Assembly: GCA_015680685.1 (NCBI GenBank)
Contig: MNCI01004126.1
Span: 441,456 to 505,455, forward strand
Source of the DNA: Gnetum montanum
Taxonomy: Eukaryota > Streptophyta > Gnetopsida > Gnetales > Gnetaceae
Direction: 5' to 3'
Length of the DNA stretch: 64,000 nt
The position numbers were made by a program, and so were the translations under genes. Below are positions 21,346-33,930 of this stretch, piece by piece (positions within the stretch are counted from its first letter, which is position 1; every line of letters starts with the position of its first letter). The notes beneath the pieces are model-generated. The model searched no databases. It saw only the letters and a list, made by a program, of their open reading frames with translations, and had not been told where the DNA came from.

Positions 21346-23492
21346 AACAAATTAAACCATTCCATGAGCATACGCCAGCTAACACAATAGGCACCTCATC
21401 CAATGGACAACCACACCCCATATTTTAGATCTTCTCCTTTCAACATAGTCATTAGGGAGATAGCTAACCATGCTAGCCATTCAGGTAGCTCCTTAGGTTT
21501 TTTCAACTTTTTTGTTTTACACATTTTTCATTTTACAACTTTTTGTTTTACATGTTCTTTGCTTTACATCTTTTTGTTTTTATGTTATTAATATTTTCTA
21601 ATTTTTTGTTTTACACCATCAGTATTACATTTGATATTTCTTGAATAATTTACACTTTTTTCTCTATTTTCTTTTATTTGGCATGATTTGCTAATTTTTT
21701 ATTAATAAGTGCCAGGTACATTGGTAATGCGTTACTTGATGGTGGTATGTACTATTTTTGTTATTTGATTATTGGTGTCTAGTTTCTAGGTTTGAATTTT
21801 GTTATAGATAATTAGGACATGGTTTCTTTTTCATGTAATAGGTAGTAAGTCCACAACATCCACACACTTTATGGTTTTCCTTATTTTGGAAATGTGTAGT
21901 CCCTTTTTCACTAATAAAACTTTAATAAATTTGTAACTTTGGTAGTTTCTAGAATTGGGAAGGATTCAAAGGTTTGAACAAGGTGTGGCTTTAAGGGGAT
22001 TCAATATTTTTTGTAATTTTTTGTTTGCCTGAGTGCATGTGTGTTTCCATGAATTTTTTTACCATTCCATGCCAATCAATAAAGGAAGTTGAATAAATCC
22101 TTGCATGGTGTGGTTCTCATCAAGAAAAAAAAAGAACAAAAAAAAAAGATGAGGATTCAAAGCACACCCCTTGGACAAAATAAATGCATGTGTCTTTTCA
22201 TGGTGTGATTCCCATTTCAAAAAAAGAAAAAAGAAAAAGAAAAAAAAAGCACAACGAGAAATCAAAGCACATCCATTAGACAGAATAAATGGGCTACAAG
22301 CACTGGTTATGGGACTTGTCTTGTCTAACTAAGACCCTTCCTCACTTCCTAATCTTCTCTAATTTGGAATGGTGGTTGTTTTGTGGGAGTGCTCTTGTGT
22401 CTCAAGGGATGGATTGGTCTTAGAATGTCAATGTGAAGTCACTAAAAGTGGCTAGTTTTGGTTTAAACTAAGGATGGATCCTATCAAGTCATTTAACCAC
22501 AAAATCCATAAGGGACTTCATGTGATTGTAATTAGGAATTCCATTCCACTCTCCGTTTCATCCATTTATGCTTTCCATGTTCCACCTCACTACTGGTTTC
22601 ATGTTTTAGTTTGATGTCCTAGTTTGATGTGTCAAAATTCTTAGTTAGTTACTTCCAAGTTTTTGTACATAACCTTTTGTAACCATTAATCATCCATAGA
22701 GCCCATGGACTCTTTGGTTTGAAGTTATGCAAGGGCAGAAAAGGCCTATGCCTACTTTGGGCAGGACCTGCTTGCATATCTTTTGGTTGGGTTAGTTAAG
22801 TTCTTTACCCTTAGACATTTTTACAATCAAATTCTTTCTATTTACCCCATCAATGACATCCAATTGTACACATCTTCACAACATTTTTTAGTGAATTCTT
22901 CTTTTCATTCTTGTGAATTCTTATACCCTCTTCAAATATTTCCTTGTATTGAATTTTTTTGAATTTAATGGACCTCTTAATTTAATTAACCCTATCTGTC
23001 AGCCTTCCTACTAACACTACTCAAAGAAATCAAGCTACCACAATCAAAACTTAGCTAAGTGTAACAATCGACAAGATAAGGCATTTAATCATTATTTGTT
23101 ACACATTGCATACTAATTCATGATCTTGTTGTGATTACAGTGGGAAGCATACATTGGAAGTGGGACTATCTCCACCAAGGATGATGCAATAGTACCACAC
23201 AATGAGAACCATTCATGATTGAAGGATCTCTTCTCTCTCTCATTCTCCTACTACTAAGAGTTGTTGGATATCAATATTCTTCAAGGTGTTCACTCCTCTT
23301 CTCATGAACATCTAATGTTGTAAAAATTATAAGTCTATACACTTGGGTACTCAGAGTTTGTATGTCTATTTCATCTAAGTTAATTTGTCATGTCAGTTAA
23401 TAATTCCATACCTACCTAATATGTTATGTTGTAAAGAACTTGTTCCTCCTCTTCTTCACTTAAGGACAAGTTTTCATTTAGTTGTGGGGGTA
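21346..23492 (+). other. Athila-2 3' UTR
   Basis: No coding match. A T-rich tract at 21490-21700 is followed by a local duplication of a roughly 100-bp segment with A-rich cores (22095-22190 and 22191-22290). The last 1.4 kb is shared with Athila-1. It ends with the purine tract GTGGGGGTA at the LTR border. Confidence 0.7.
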
Positions 23493-24313
23493 TGATGAAT
23501 CACCATTTGCGTTGGCCATGATGTTGGGTATGTGATGTCGAGGCCTGGATTCAATGTTGGATGTTTGATGTTGGGGTATATACCCTAAGTCTATAAATAC
23601 CACACCTAGGCTCTAGTTTACAGAGGTAATTCATTAGTCAATTTTTAGTTTTCAAGCAAGGTAGCAAAGCTCTTCTTGTTTCTTCTCCCTAGAGTTAGAA
23701 TATTTTTCAAGTGTCCATAGAAGGAGTGTAAAGTGTGTATGATTCTTTGTTCAAAAATTGATGTAATTGAGCACAATAGTGTAATGGAATAAAATGAACT
23801 CTTTTGGCAATCCTTGTAGCATTAAGAATAGCTTAATATTTTCTTTATTGCATTTTACTTTCTTGCTCTTTATTTTAATGCATTTCATTAAGCAATATAT
23901 TTCTAGAAATTAATGAAGATGAGCATGAACACTTCAACCATTCATATAGTACTTGGTAACCCAGCAACGCTTAACATTTGGTAGCCCAGCAGTGCTATAT
24001 GTGTTTAGGAAAGTGGCACGGTTACTTGTGTTAGGTTAGTTAGGCAATAGACATTAGTTTCAATCTACACTTTGTAGGCAATTACATCCATAAAACATAA
24101 ATGATAAAAAGTAAAATACCTCAATTACACTTAAACCACACCCTTAAGCCTCATAAGTGTAGTTGGGAAGAAAAAAAAATGTTCTCAATGCTATTTCACT
24201 TCCTAGAGGAACTAGTGTATGAGATAACTATAGGTCGATGGAATTCAACCAAATCATGTGTAACGCCTTAGTGATTCGTATGGTTGGGCATAGGGGTACC
24301 TTGTCGCTCATCA
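23493..24313 (+). repeat. Athila-2 3' LTR
   Basis: TGATGAATCACC to CTCATCA, 821 bp, TATAAATA at 23592-23599. Confidence 0.9.
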
Positions 24314-24388
24314 CTAAGCAATTGAGGATCTTTTAGTAGATGATGGAACTTTTAGAGATATTACCTAATATATCATAATAGGCATTAA

Positions 24389-24545
24389 TAATGAGATCTT
24401 AGCCTAGTGATAAGACATTTAATTAAAAAGCTCTAAGTGATGGGTTTGATTTTGATGGAAAATGCTGAATTATAATGTTCTAATTGGACTATATATCTTG
24501 AGGTGTACTTATATTATAATTATTCCATGATTCCAACATCCTAAA
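24389..24545 (+). mobile_element. tRNA-derived SINE, copy 3
   Basis: A box TAGCCTAGTGA, B-box-like GGTTTGATTTT and tail TTCCAACATCC align with copies 1 and 2. It begins about 75 bp beyond the Athila-2 LTR. Confidence 0.78.
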
Positions 24546-24639
24546 TTTGTAAAAAGTGATTAACTACCCTTGTTACCTTAAATCTGTGTTAGTAATATTT
24601 TAAAGAAATAATTTCAATTCCAATGAAAAATTAGAGTTA

Positions 24640-25400
24640 AGCAAGTTTGTCCACTTTCTTCAACTCTCTTTGATATCTTTATTCATGAAATGCATAAATG
24701 GTTGTACAATGGACAAGATACTCATGTTATCAAAATTGGATACCAAGTAGTAAATCTTCTTTTATATGTAGATGATGTTGCCTTGATCTCCACTACTACA
24801 TAAGGCATGAAAACTATGTTGTAAATTTTAGAAAATTATTATCATTCATTTTGTTGGGATAAGGCTAGGATGATGATGATGATTGTCATGCATATCATCT
24901 TCAAGTGAAATGTTAATAAAGTCAAATTTATGATCTGGGGTAGAAGAAATACCTATTGTAACTTTCATTTTGCAAGTACTAATGTGCAAATAGTATATTC
25001 TTTTAAATATTCGGGTCTCATTTATATGAAGAATTATGTGTGGAGGAAGTGCATTAAAGAAAAAAGGTAGGAAGTTTCAAGGCACTGTACACTTTTAAAA
25101 AAAAGTGCAAGGATTTAGGACTTTGGGCTTTGAAGGGAAATTTTTTTTAGGCTATTATATATTCTACTATATTTTATGGATGTATTGTTTAGGAACCTAG
25201 ATTGAGTACCAAACTTTTGAAAGTTATTGAAAGAGTACAAAGAAAACCTTTTATTTTAGATAAGTTAAAGGTGAAGAGGCAAACACCTTACTTAATGTTA
25301 TTATGTAAATGTGATTTATTACTTTAAGAAATAAAAGCCTTATGCTATTTTATTACATACACTCATAGTTTGCATATCTCAAACTAAATGTTATTATGTA
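24640..25400 (+). pseudogene. LINE (non-LTR retrotransposon) reverse-transcriptase fragment
   Basis: The first block reads GVKQVCPLSSTLFD (usual form GVRQGCPLSPTLF), then LLLYVDDVALIS with the catalytic DD at about 24768, then NVNKVKFMIWG. Further on, IERVQRK and KVKRQTPYLMLL match the C-terminal end of a LINE group I know from gymnosperms and ferns. Stops (for example TAA in TTT*GM) and frame breaks are frequent. Both the 5' part with the endonuclease and a clear poly(A) end are missing. Confidence 0.8.
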
Positions 25401-26500
25401 AATGTTTTTGATAACCCCATTAGTGCTTGGTCAAATTGTAGATTCTATTTATATTTTTCATGAACATGTAACATCTATGTAATATATCCTATGTGTCTTT
25501 CAACATAATGAAGCATCATTTCATTTTATTTTAGTAATATATACTAGTTTTTATGTTAAGTATTAAAAGATAAAACATGATAATCATTAATGTTGTGATT
25601 GGAAAAATTAATTGCTCAAAATATTGATAGATCTAATGTATAGTAGTCCTCAACCCATGAATCCCTAGGGCCTCCTTGAAAAATGGGATTCAGGGTGCTC
25701 TAGTAGGTCTAAAAAATCAACAATGGACTTACAAAATGCAAAACTGGATAAATAATATAATTGCAGGTTGAGGTAATATAAATGCACTAAAATAAATGAC
25801 AAATTTAATTTGAATATAAACGAAAACTATAAACTTTATTTTATGAAGAATAAAATAAAGGAGAGTGAAGAGATTGTATACAAAGTGTGCTTAAGAGGGC
25901 AACAGGGGGGTTCACTTGAGTAAAAGTTTAGGGTTCATTGAAGTTGATGTGTTCAACTCCATGATCCAGGTGTGCTACCACTTCTGATGCTATTGAACCT
26001 CCTTTGCTGCTACTCTAGATCTGTAATGTTGGTCATTGTTGGGGGGGGGGGGGGGGGGGGGGTGTGAAAAAAGTGAAAAATTTGGATGTCAAATTACTCC
26101 ATGTTAGGGTTTGAGAATCTTAGAAGTGTTGCATTGACACCAAAAATCCATAAGTCCTAGGGTGATAATGCTTCCACACTAGGGTTCAAGAGAATGCAAA
26201 TGTGGGAGATTACAAGAGCCCTTGAGTGCTTAAGGATGCTCCAAGTGTGGAATTATTTCTTGGAAAAATGTATGTATGCTCAATATATTCAAGTGCCAAA
26301 AAAGTGGAACTTGTCAATTATGTTTGAGGCTGGTTTTTATAGGTCTTGGACCATGAATGGGATTGTAAAATGACTATGATTGGGCTGTAATTTGGCTGCA
26401 CAATGGCTGAAAATTGGTTTTCAAATTTTTGCAAATCTCTACCTTGTTCAGGTGAGATGCGTGCCCAAATTTGGGGGGTTACCATATATAGTAAGTGCCT
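25401..26500. other. Unassigned sequence with a 22-G run
   Basis: No gene recognised. A pure run of 22 G occupies 26041-26062. Around 26380-26500 an open frame exists but its residues match nothing until the Tat-C integrase tail begins. Confidence 0.55.
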
Positions 26501-27830
26501 CCTCCATGATCATTTCTTTTACTATAAATAGTAATGGGGGCACACCTTTTGTGCTGGAGATGAATCTTCTATGTTGAGCCTATGGCAATGGACCTTCAAT
26601 GTTGTAGACATGGATGGAAATGAGTTGGCCAATCTAGTCAATCATTCCTATCTAAAGCCTTATTACATATAACATGTTTTCTTAGTAGGTATTGACATCA
26701 ACATCCATGACCATAGTGAGCAATAACAAGTGAGCCAACATTCTTTTCCTTTATCTCTATTTGCACAATAAGTGAACTAAATTTTTTTTAATAGTTGTGA
26801 CCTATGATGACCTAGTTTGCTGATTATCTCATATGGTCTTATGTATCATCATGTAAGAATGTGCTTTCTTTATCTTGTTTTCTTATTCTCTTGGAGTTGT
26901 GCTTGCATGGAAAAGCTTGAAGACATCACAAAGGTGCAACTCATTACACAGTGGCAAGTTACCATGTGACCTTAATGTGTAAGATTTGGTTTGCTCATCC
27001 TACCATGCCAAGAGTACTTATTCAACTTCACTCCCATTATTCCCCCTTCGATCCATCATCCCATAACCTCATTATGACCTTTCCTTATCTTAAATAACAA
27101 TGGTAACCTATGTTTGACACTCAAGCATTATGGATATTGGACATCTCCTTTGTGCTCCACCATTAAGTTTTTTGAATGTAACACATCTCATTCATAGAGA
27201 AAACCAAATCAAACCTAGCCTTGACAATGAAACCTACTGAAGGTTTCATCCCTCCCCCCTCCAAAAAAAAGGATGGGGAAGGAACAAATTACCAAAAGGT
27301 GAAATGATTGAATGAAGACAAAAGGACAAACTAATGACTCCAAACATGCAGAGGGAGGAACCTAATGGCCAAAGAAACCTTGGCATGAGGTTTTGGTTCC
27401 TCAAAAAACATTATTAAGTAACCAACACTTTGAAGCATGAAGCATAAAGACCTTATTGATCATTCAACATGTCATTGCCATAACAATAGCCATGATGTCA
27501 ACATGTGATTCCTTGTGAATAAATATAACTTGCAAACCATATCATATTATCATAATACTTATCCCATCATCACAAACACACTTTGGCATGGTTTGACACT
27601 ACAAGATCAAGCACGAAGAGGAAAAGTTGGTGATGGACCTATGGTGATGTTATGTATTCTTTGCCGATGTCTCTTAGGTTAATCCTCAAAACATCAACAA
27701 ATAGGGACTAGTGAAACACCACCTAGAGAATCCATGTTGTAATATATAAATCTTTACCACCCAACTTGATGCAAGATTTTATTGTAAATGTCATGAGCGA
27801 AGAAAAATTTTATGCTAGATTACTTTAAAA
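26500..27830 (+). mobile_element. Tat-C: 3' fragment of a Tat element
   Basis: The fragment holds the last residues of integrase (GNELANLVNHSYLKPYY and a TAA at about 26669, in a frame shifted from GGTPFVLE upstream). An approximately 1-kb 3' UTR collinear with 58200-59126 follows, then a worn purine tract, then the first 120 bp of an LTR starting TGAAACACC at 27712. The rest of the LTR and all upstream genes are lost. Confidence 0.82.
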
Positions 27831-28727
27831 ACTATCTTTATTATAGAGATTCAATTGTCACCTTGTCTGTGATTGACCCATGATTTTAATCCATGGAGAA
27901 ATGGTTCAAAACATAAAATAATTAGAGCTAAATTCAATTTCAAACATCACACTTAGACTATCACTCATAAGTAAAATAAACTATGCTTCATCTTAACTTC
28001 TAATAATATTAGGTTCAAAGATGAATACAACCAATTAAACCAAATTGAAATTAATTAAACTTATCAAAAATAAGGAAGATTACAAAGGAGACATTACCTA
28101 CTATCTTCATAGTACAATAACTTCACAACCTTTTATCAATTTTTGATGACACAAAGCATCAATGCTCTTCCTTAACAAATTAAACACAAACATGGGTTCA
28201 ATTTGGCATGAGTTCTCTCTTGATTTTTTCTCCCCCCTAATATAGAATTGAGGCCCATATTTATACTATGGATATCATACAAAAATAATCATTTAGATAA
28301 TTTATTGGTATTAAAGAATTTAATATGAATTGATCTAGGTCTTCACCAAAGTAAATCACTGATTTTTTCATCCTTGATCATCGTTGTGATTATTTTGGCA
28401 TAATTTAATATCTTAGATTACTTTTTCAATCTTTTCCCACCAAAGTATAGCTATCAACCCTTATCGCTAACATCATGTACATGGTTGCTATCAATATTAA
28501 TTTGCATCACTATCACAATTACATGTAATAAAAAAGCATAAAGGAAAATAAGTACTTATTGATTGAAGCTACTAGAATCAATTATCTTCAATATATAAAA
28601 ACATTAAAAAAATTAAAATGATATTTTGCAATGTTAAAACTAAAACAATTTCAGGGCTTATCATAGCCCCCAACTAGCTTGTAGCCAGTGCCTAGCCACA
28701 AATGGTGAAATATATATACATATACAT

Positions 28728-28760
<33 letters not shown>

Positions 28761-28990
28761 TATAAACAATAATATAATTATACCTTTTTAAAGAAATATA
28801 AAATATTAACATTTGAAAAATAAAATCAATCCCCTATAATTCTAGTGTATCATTTAATATATTAAAATAGGCATCAATATGCATACAAAAAATATAAGGG
28901 CTATGCTATCACAAAAATAAAACTATTCATTGTCCATTGTCCATAATATTTACATAGTTTTTAAAAAAATAATAAAAATAAAATTTAGTT
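27831..28990. other. AT-rich sequence with a microsatellite
   Basis: No gene recognised. A compound microsatellite of ATAC, TACA and TA units lies at 28712-28766. Confidence 0.6.
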
Positions 28991-28998
28991 TTGAGGCT

Positions 28999-29210
28999 TT
29001 GATTAAGCCTCAGAGCCTACTTCCACTTCCATATCCTCCTTGAAATGAGAGGGTTTAGCTTCCTCGTCATCATCACAGATTTGAGGGTGGACATGTTTTT
29101 CAATGTTTGCCACTCTCTTCTCCATAGTGGTGATGGTGGAGTTGACCTTTTGTAGCACTAAGAGGATATCCCACTACGTGGATTGAAGTTCATGTAGTTG
29201 GGACCAAACT
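28999..29210 (-). pseudogene. Coiled-coil C-terminal exon-like fragment
   Basis: Read on the minus strand, a frame from about 29210 to a TAA at 28999 gives WSQLHELQST, a TAG, WDILLVLQ, TTMEKRVANIEKHV and then an acidic tail (DDDEEAKP). The heptad-like spacing suggests a coiled coil. It resembles the end of extra antisense proteins carried by Tat-type elements. It lies just left of the lone LTR at 29475 and may be the other half of the sequence at 30490-30960. Function is unknown. Confidence 0.45.
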
Positions 29211-29474
29211 TCATCTCAAAATCCTTGAAATTCATTAGCCTCAGGCACTAATGAAGAATCAAGCTCCTAAGACTTCCTAAAAAATAGCCTAACTTTTATA
29301 TAGATCTTTAAAGAATGGGCAAAAATGTATTTATTCAAAATAGAAAGATGTACCTTTATGCTTGTTTGCAACTCAAGGATGTCAAACTTCTGAAGAATTG
29401 CTGAAATAAGAAAAGGAAAACATAATTTCAAGACATCATCATTGTAATGATACATGAGATACTTGATTGAGAGG

Positions 29475-30434
29475 TGATGAGTGGTCGAGGTACCCCTACA
29501 CCCAACCATATGAATCATGAAGCATTCAGATGTAATCCAGTAAAATTTCGTGGACTCTATAATTTTTGGTACACTAGTCTTCTAGGAAGTGAACCTTGCC
29601 CTAATGGTCATTTTTTGTCTTCCAAATTACACTTGTGATGCTCATGGTATAGTTAAGTGTAATTGAGACATATGATTTTTATTATTTGTGTTTTATGTTC
29701 TTTGGTGCTTATAGTAGAGAAATGATGTAATTTAACAACTAATTTAGTTTAACTAACTAACTAATCTATAACTAGTCCTAACATAAGCATCTGGTCCCAC
29801 TTTCTGTACATGTCCTGAACCCATATATCCACTGCTGGGTTACCAAGTACTATGATACTAGGTGCACCAAGTAATAATGCTGCTGGGATTACCAAGTGAA
29901 TACATGTTTATGCTTGAAGAAATCATACTTATGTACTTAATCTATTTATCTTAATTAATTAACTAATTGCTTAAAGTGTTAATTTAGCCTAATTAATTAC
30001 ATATTTAATGAAAACAATGAATGCATAGATAAATCATTAATCTATTCTAAGTGCTACAAAGTTTGGTCAAAAGGCTTGTCTTTATTTCCATACACATTGG
30101 TGTGGTTCAGGTACAATAGTGCTTAAATAAAGATCCGTACACTTTCTGACTCCTACTGTGGACACTCAGAAAAAATATTCTAACTTTTAAATAGACAAAC
30201 TACAAGAGCTTTTCTACTACTATGACTTGAATGATCCATATACATGGCTAGGAGCTTGTATTTATAGTTTTTGCTGTAGTATTACATCGATGGGGCCCCA
30301 TAGACATAGCAAATGCTATGTTGATGTGGCCCCATCAATGAGGAAACCCCATCAATGGGGGATAGTCAACAAGGTTGCATCAATGTGATGCTTTAACACT
30401 TATCAAGAGGTAAGAAAAATTTGATTCCTCCTCA
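29475..30434 (-). repeat. Lone Athila-type LTR, minus orientation
   Basis: Left end TGATGAGTGGTCGAGG is the reverse complement of the shared LTR 3' end. The right end, GATTCCTCCTCA, corresponds to a worn LTR start. Its U3 (30280-30400) has GATGGGGCCCCAT palindromes instead of the GATATC type. No internal sequence adjoins it, so it is a solo LTR or fragment. Confidence 0.75.
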
Positions 30435-30489
30435 TACATTAACACTTTCATCATTCAGAGTGTAGGGCTAAGCATGTAAGTAGTGTGAG

Positions 30490-30960
30490 TGGAAGGAAGA
30501 ACATTAGTGCTGATCATCATTGTCATTACCTAGTGTTCAAGCCAGAGGTTTATGAAATGCAAACCCTACACCTAAAGCTAGCCATTGTCAATCTCATTGA
30601 TGAATTGGTGGAAAAGATCATACTTCTCCTCTATGCTCTACTTGTGCTTGAAAATGTCCTCCCCCCATGTTGACAATCCAAACCACTCTTGTAGCCTAGT
30701 TTCCATGACCTTGATCCATGTCTTGTGGATGGAAGACACCAAATCTCGCTTTGGAGAATCTGTCTTTATCAAATGGGGTTTGAGGTTCTAGTAAAATTTC
30801 AAAACCTCTTCTTGTATGAATCAATCAAGAGAGGACGTGACAAATATCCCATAACCCATCATCTGAAGTTGCTAGAGCATTATCGCATCCATGTGATTAA
30901 ACCACTATGTGTAGTCATCCTCATGGTTCCATGGAGTAATCTTAAGACATTTTCTCCTTG
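30490..30960 (-). pseudogene. Unidentified gene fragment, open apart from TAG codons
   Basis: A minus-strand frame running from about 30957 down to 30490 encodes MGYGIFVTSSLD, IQEEVLKFY, NLKPHLIKTDSPKRDL and WFGLSTWGEDIF. At least six interruptions are TAG, as CAG decay would give, and one is TGA. The EEVLKFY-x-NL motif recalls the 'EFYANL' segment of plant transposon-associated proteins of uncertain function (from memory, tentative). It may belong with 28999-29210. Confidence 0.4.
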
Positions 30961-30970
30961 GTGCCTATAA

Positions 30971-32827
30971 TAAAACTAAAATGTTAAGCAAATTAAATTT
31001 ATCTGTAGACTCCTTACTCAAACTCATACTTATACCTACTATTTGGTGTTGGTGGATTTAGCCATTTATAATGGGCGACTGTAGAAATGATAAGAATAAA
31101 ATAAAAAATAGTAACATTATTCAAATTATTTAGGAGAAACCCCAAAAATGATGGTATTTCATTCATATTGATGATGGTAAATAGACCTCATTGATCACTG
31201 TGGTCCTCTCACAAATAGTGGTATGATAAACATCTGAGAAGAAATCACAGCCCTAGTCATAAAGATGAGAGCCCTAATCATGTTTCCCATGTTGGAATGA
31301 TGTGAAAAATGTAGCTTTGGTTGGGCTGATGGATTTTATAAAATGAATCATTATCTTACACATAAATCCTATATTTTTTTTCAAAAAATTTAACTCAGTC
31401 AATACATACCACGACATCCATTTTAATTAGGATAACTTGGGTGAATTTGTATAGTGATAGCTACATAGATTGATATATTATAGGTTTAGGTTACAAAAAT
31501 GTTAATTATCATTTCAATTATGCTGATAAGGTTTGAAACAGTCAAAAAATTTTAGACATATTGATCTTGATTGATCTGAACTATAAACATTAATAAGTCT
31601 AACAAACATGTTGATTTGCATGAAATTCATGCTATTCAAATGCAAAATTTCTATTAAAATTTACTTATGTTCAAACCAAATTGAGTTCACCATTATGAAT
31701 CGTTATGATTCATCAATTTAGATCAATTAGATCGACATTTATATTGAAAACTTGAATTATGTCCAACTTGTATCAAACTAGGTCATTGAAATCTACATAT
31801 CTCGATTTGGTTTTGTAGTGAGACATCAAGTACTAGATTTCTCTCGGTATAAGGTATTCTTGGATTTTTCACTAGCTATAAACATCAATACTTTGATGTT
31901 TTATTAACACTTATGCTAATTACCTTAAATTAAGAAAATTGATACTGATTGATATTATTATAATTTTACCCATAAATTATGTACATATGCATAATCCTCT
32001 ATTGATAATAGATTCTTATTATTAAATATGAGTCCACATATAACTTGGTTAGGAAGGCCCTTCCTAGATTGAGTGGGATTAATATCATCTCATAAGGTTT
32101 GCCTCATTAGGTACAAGAATGTCTAATAAACTCAAGGTCTAAACCTTTCCTATGGTTTAAGGATCAAAGATGCATTACTTGCATCTAACTCATTCCCTAA
32201 CTTATTCTTAGCTTAGGTTCCAAGTTGGTTATACCCTACTATCATATCTTTTTATTAATTGGCTATCCCTCCCCAAATTAAGCTAAGGTATGTAACATAC
32301 CTAAGTTGATTAACAAAAACAAGTTATTAAAATGAAAATATGATCAAAGGATATACCAAAAGTAAGAATTGCCTTAGATTTTATATATCCAGATTACAAA
32401 TAGTGGATAAAAGGCCTTGGGTAAAACAAATGTTAGTATCCATCATTAGTCACCCTAGTAGGAATCTTGACCACTAACACCTATGGAAGACATTATGGGA
32501 AACACAAGAAAAATCCATGCATAAAAAGTACCACTAAGCATAATAGATGACCATAGAATAAAAAATGTGAAGATAAACAAAAAGAATGAAAAAGAGAAAT
32601 AGCAAAAGCTAAAGAACAAAATGGAAAGAAAAGCTAAAAAACAATAGTCCTTTTAAGTACTAAGAAGCAAAAGCTAAGGAACTAAATAAGCTAAATAAAG
32701 GGAATGATTAGAAGTGAGGGTGTTTATTAAGAAACTTAATTTAGATGAGTCAATCCTTGACTACCAATGTTATAGCCTAGCCCTAAAGTGGTGGCATCCT
32801 TATTATAATGGTGATTGTTGCATGACC
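30971..32827. other. AT-rich intergenic sequence, nothing recognised
   Basis: About 1.9 kb without a coding match, structured repeat or LTR end that I can support. Confidence 0.6.
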
Positions 32828-33695
32828 TAATGAATTGTGTTTTACATAAGCTTCGATATCGAAGTGGCTATGATATTGAGTACACAATATCATGTACACA
32901 ATATTGTAGCCCAAGATGTAATATCAGGTATGTGATATTGCAAGGTACTCATGGCCTATAAATACAGCCCTTGGGCACATGATTCAGGAGTAGTTTTTGA
33001 AGTCAAGTAGTGAAATTCTTGTAGTTTGTTCATTTGAAAGTTAGAATAGTTTCCAAGTGCTTGTAGTAGGAGACCTAAGTGTAACTGGATCTTTATTCAA
33101 GCATTGATGTACCTGAACACACCATTGTGTTGGCAATAAAGACGAGCTCTTGGATTCATCCTTGCAGCACTTGAGACTTTCTTTCTTTATGCATTTATAT
33201 ATCATGAATTCATGTATTTTACATTAATGTTATTCATTCAAAAATTAATTTTGACTAATTAAGAAATTAATTAAAATACACAAGCATGACCCCTTTGAAC
33301 ATATGTGTGGTAGTTGGTAGCTGTGAAATGCTTAGTGTTTGACAACCCATCAGTGTTTACATGAAGTTCAAGATGTGTCTAGGAAGTGGGAACAGTTACT
33401 TGTGTTAGGCTAGATTAGACAATAGTTTACTTAGCATTTAATTACTCTCACTTTCATTATTATTTTAGGTGATCAAATTGATAAAACATAAAATGATAAA
33501 ATTCTTATGCCTCAGTCACACATAACCATCCACTTGCATTTCACAAGTGAGACTAGGAAGACAACGAATGAACAACATGAACTCACCATTTAGCTCTAGT
33601 GTACTTGGTAATTAAAGTCTATATAATTTGACCAGATCTCATGTGAACACCTGTGATTCATATGGTTGGGTGTAGGGGTTCCTCACCGCTCATCA
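32828..33695 (+). repeat. Athila-4 5' LTR
   Basis: Worn start TAATGAATTGTG, end CTCATCA, 868 bp. U3 has GATATTG and GATATCG palindromes. TATAAATA at 32957-32964. Confidence 0.82.
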
Positions 33696-33696
33696 T

Positions 33697-33714
33697 TGGC
33701 ACTGTTGTTGAGGA
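33697..33714 (+). promoter_or_regulatory. Primer-binding site of Athila-4 (tRNA-Asp type)
   Basis: TGGCACTGTTGTTGAGGA differs from TGGCGCCGTTGCCGGGGA at five positions, all C to T or G to A. Confidence 0.78.
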
Positions 33715-33930
33715 CTTTAGTTCTACATGCGCTTTGTAAACTTAGTGAAACTTAGTAATCTCGTTGTTCAAACCCTAAGAGTCAAATCTTATACAAACAA
33801 AAATTATTATTACAACTAAACTAAATGTTAACTAAGCACTGCATATTGATTCATTAATATAAAATTTCTTATTCTCATAGGAGTCTAACTAATGCTTGCA
33901 TGACATGGACTTCAACATCTTCATGGGAAG

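Larger units (their letters stand above)
14305..24313 (+). mobile_element. Athila-2: complete but inactive Athila-type retrotransposon (10.0 kb)
   Basis: Two LTRs enclose PBS, gag, protease, RT, RNase H, integrase and a 3' UTR with purine tract, in standard Ty3/gypsy order. Integrase motifs lack a chromodomain and resemble Athila. The flanks are GTAAG and CTAAG, so four of five target-site bases match. All coding frames are broken by stops and several frameshifts. I found no env-like gene between integrase and the 3' LTR. Confidence 0.92.
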
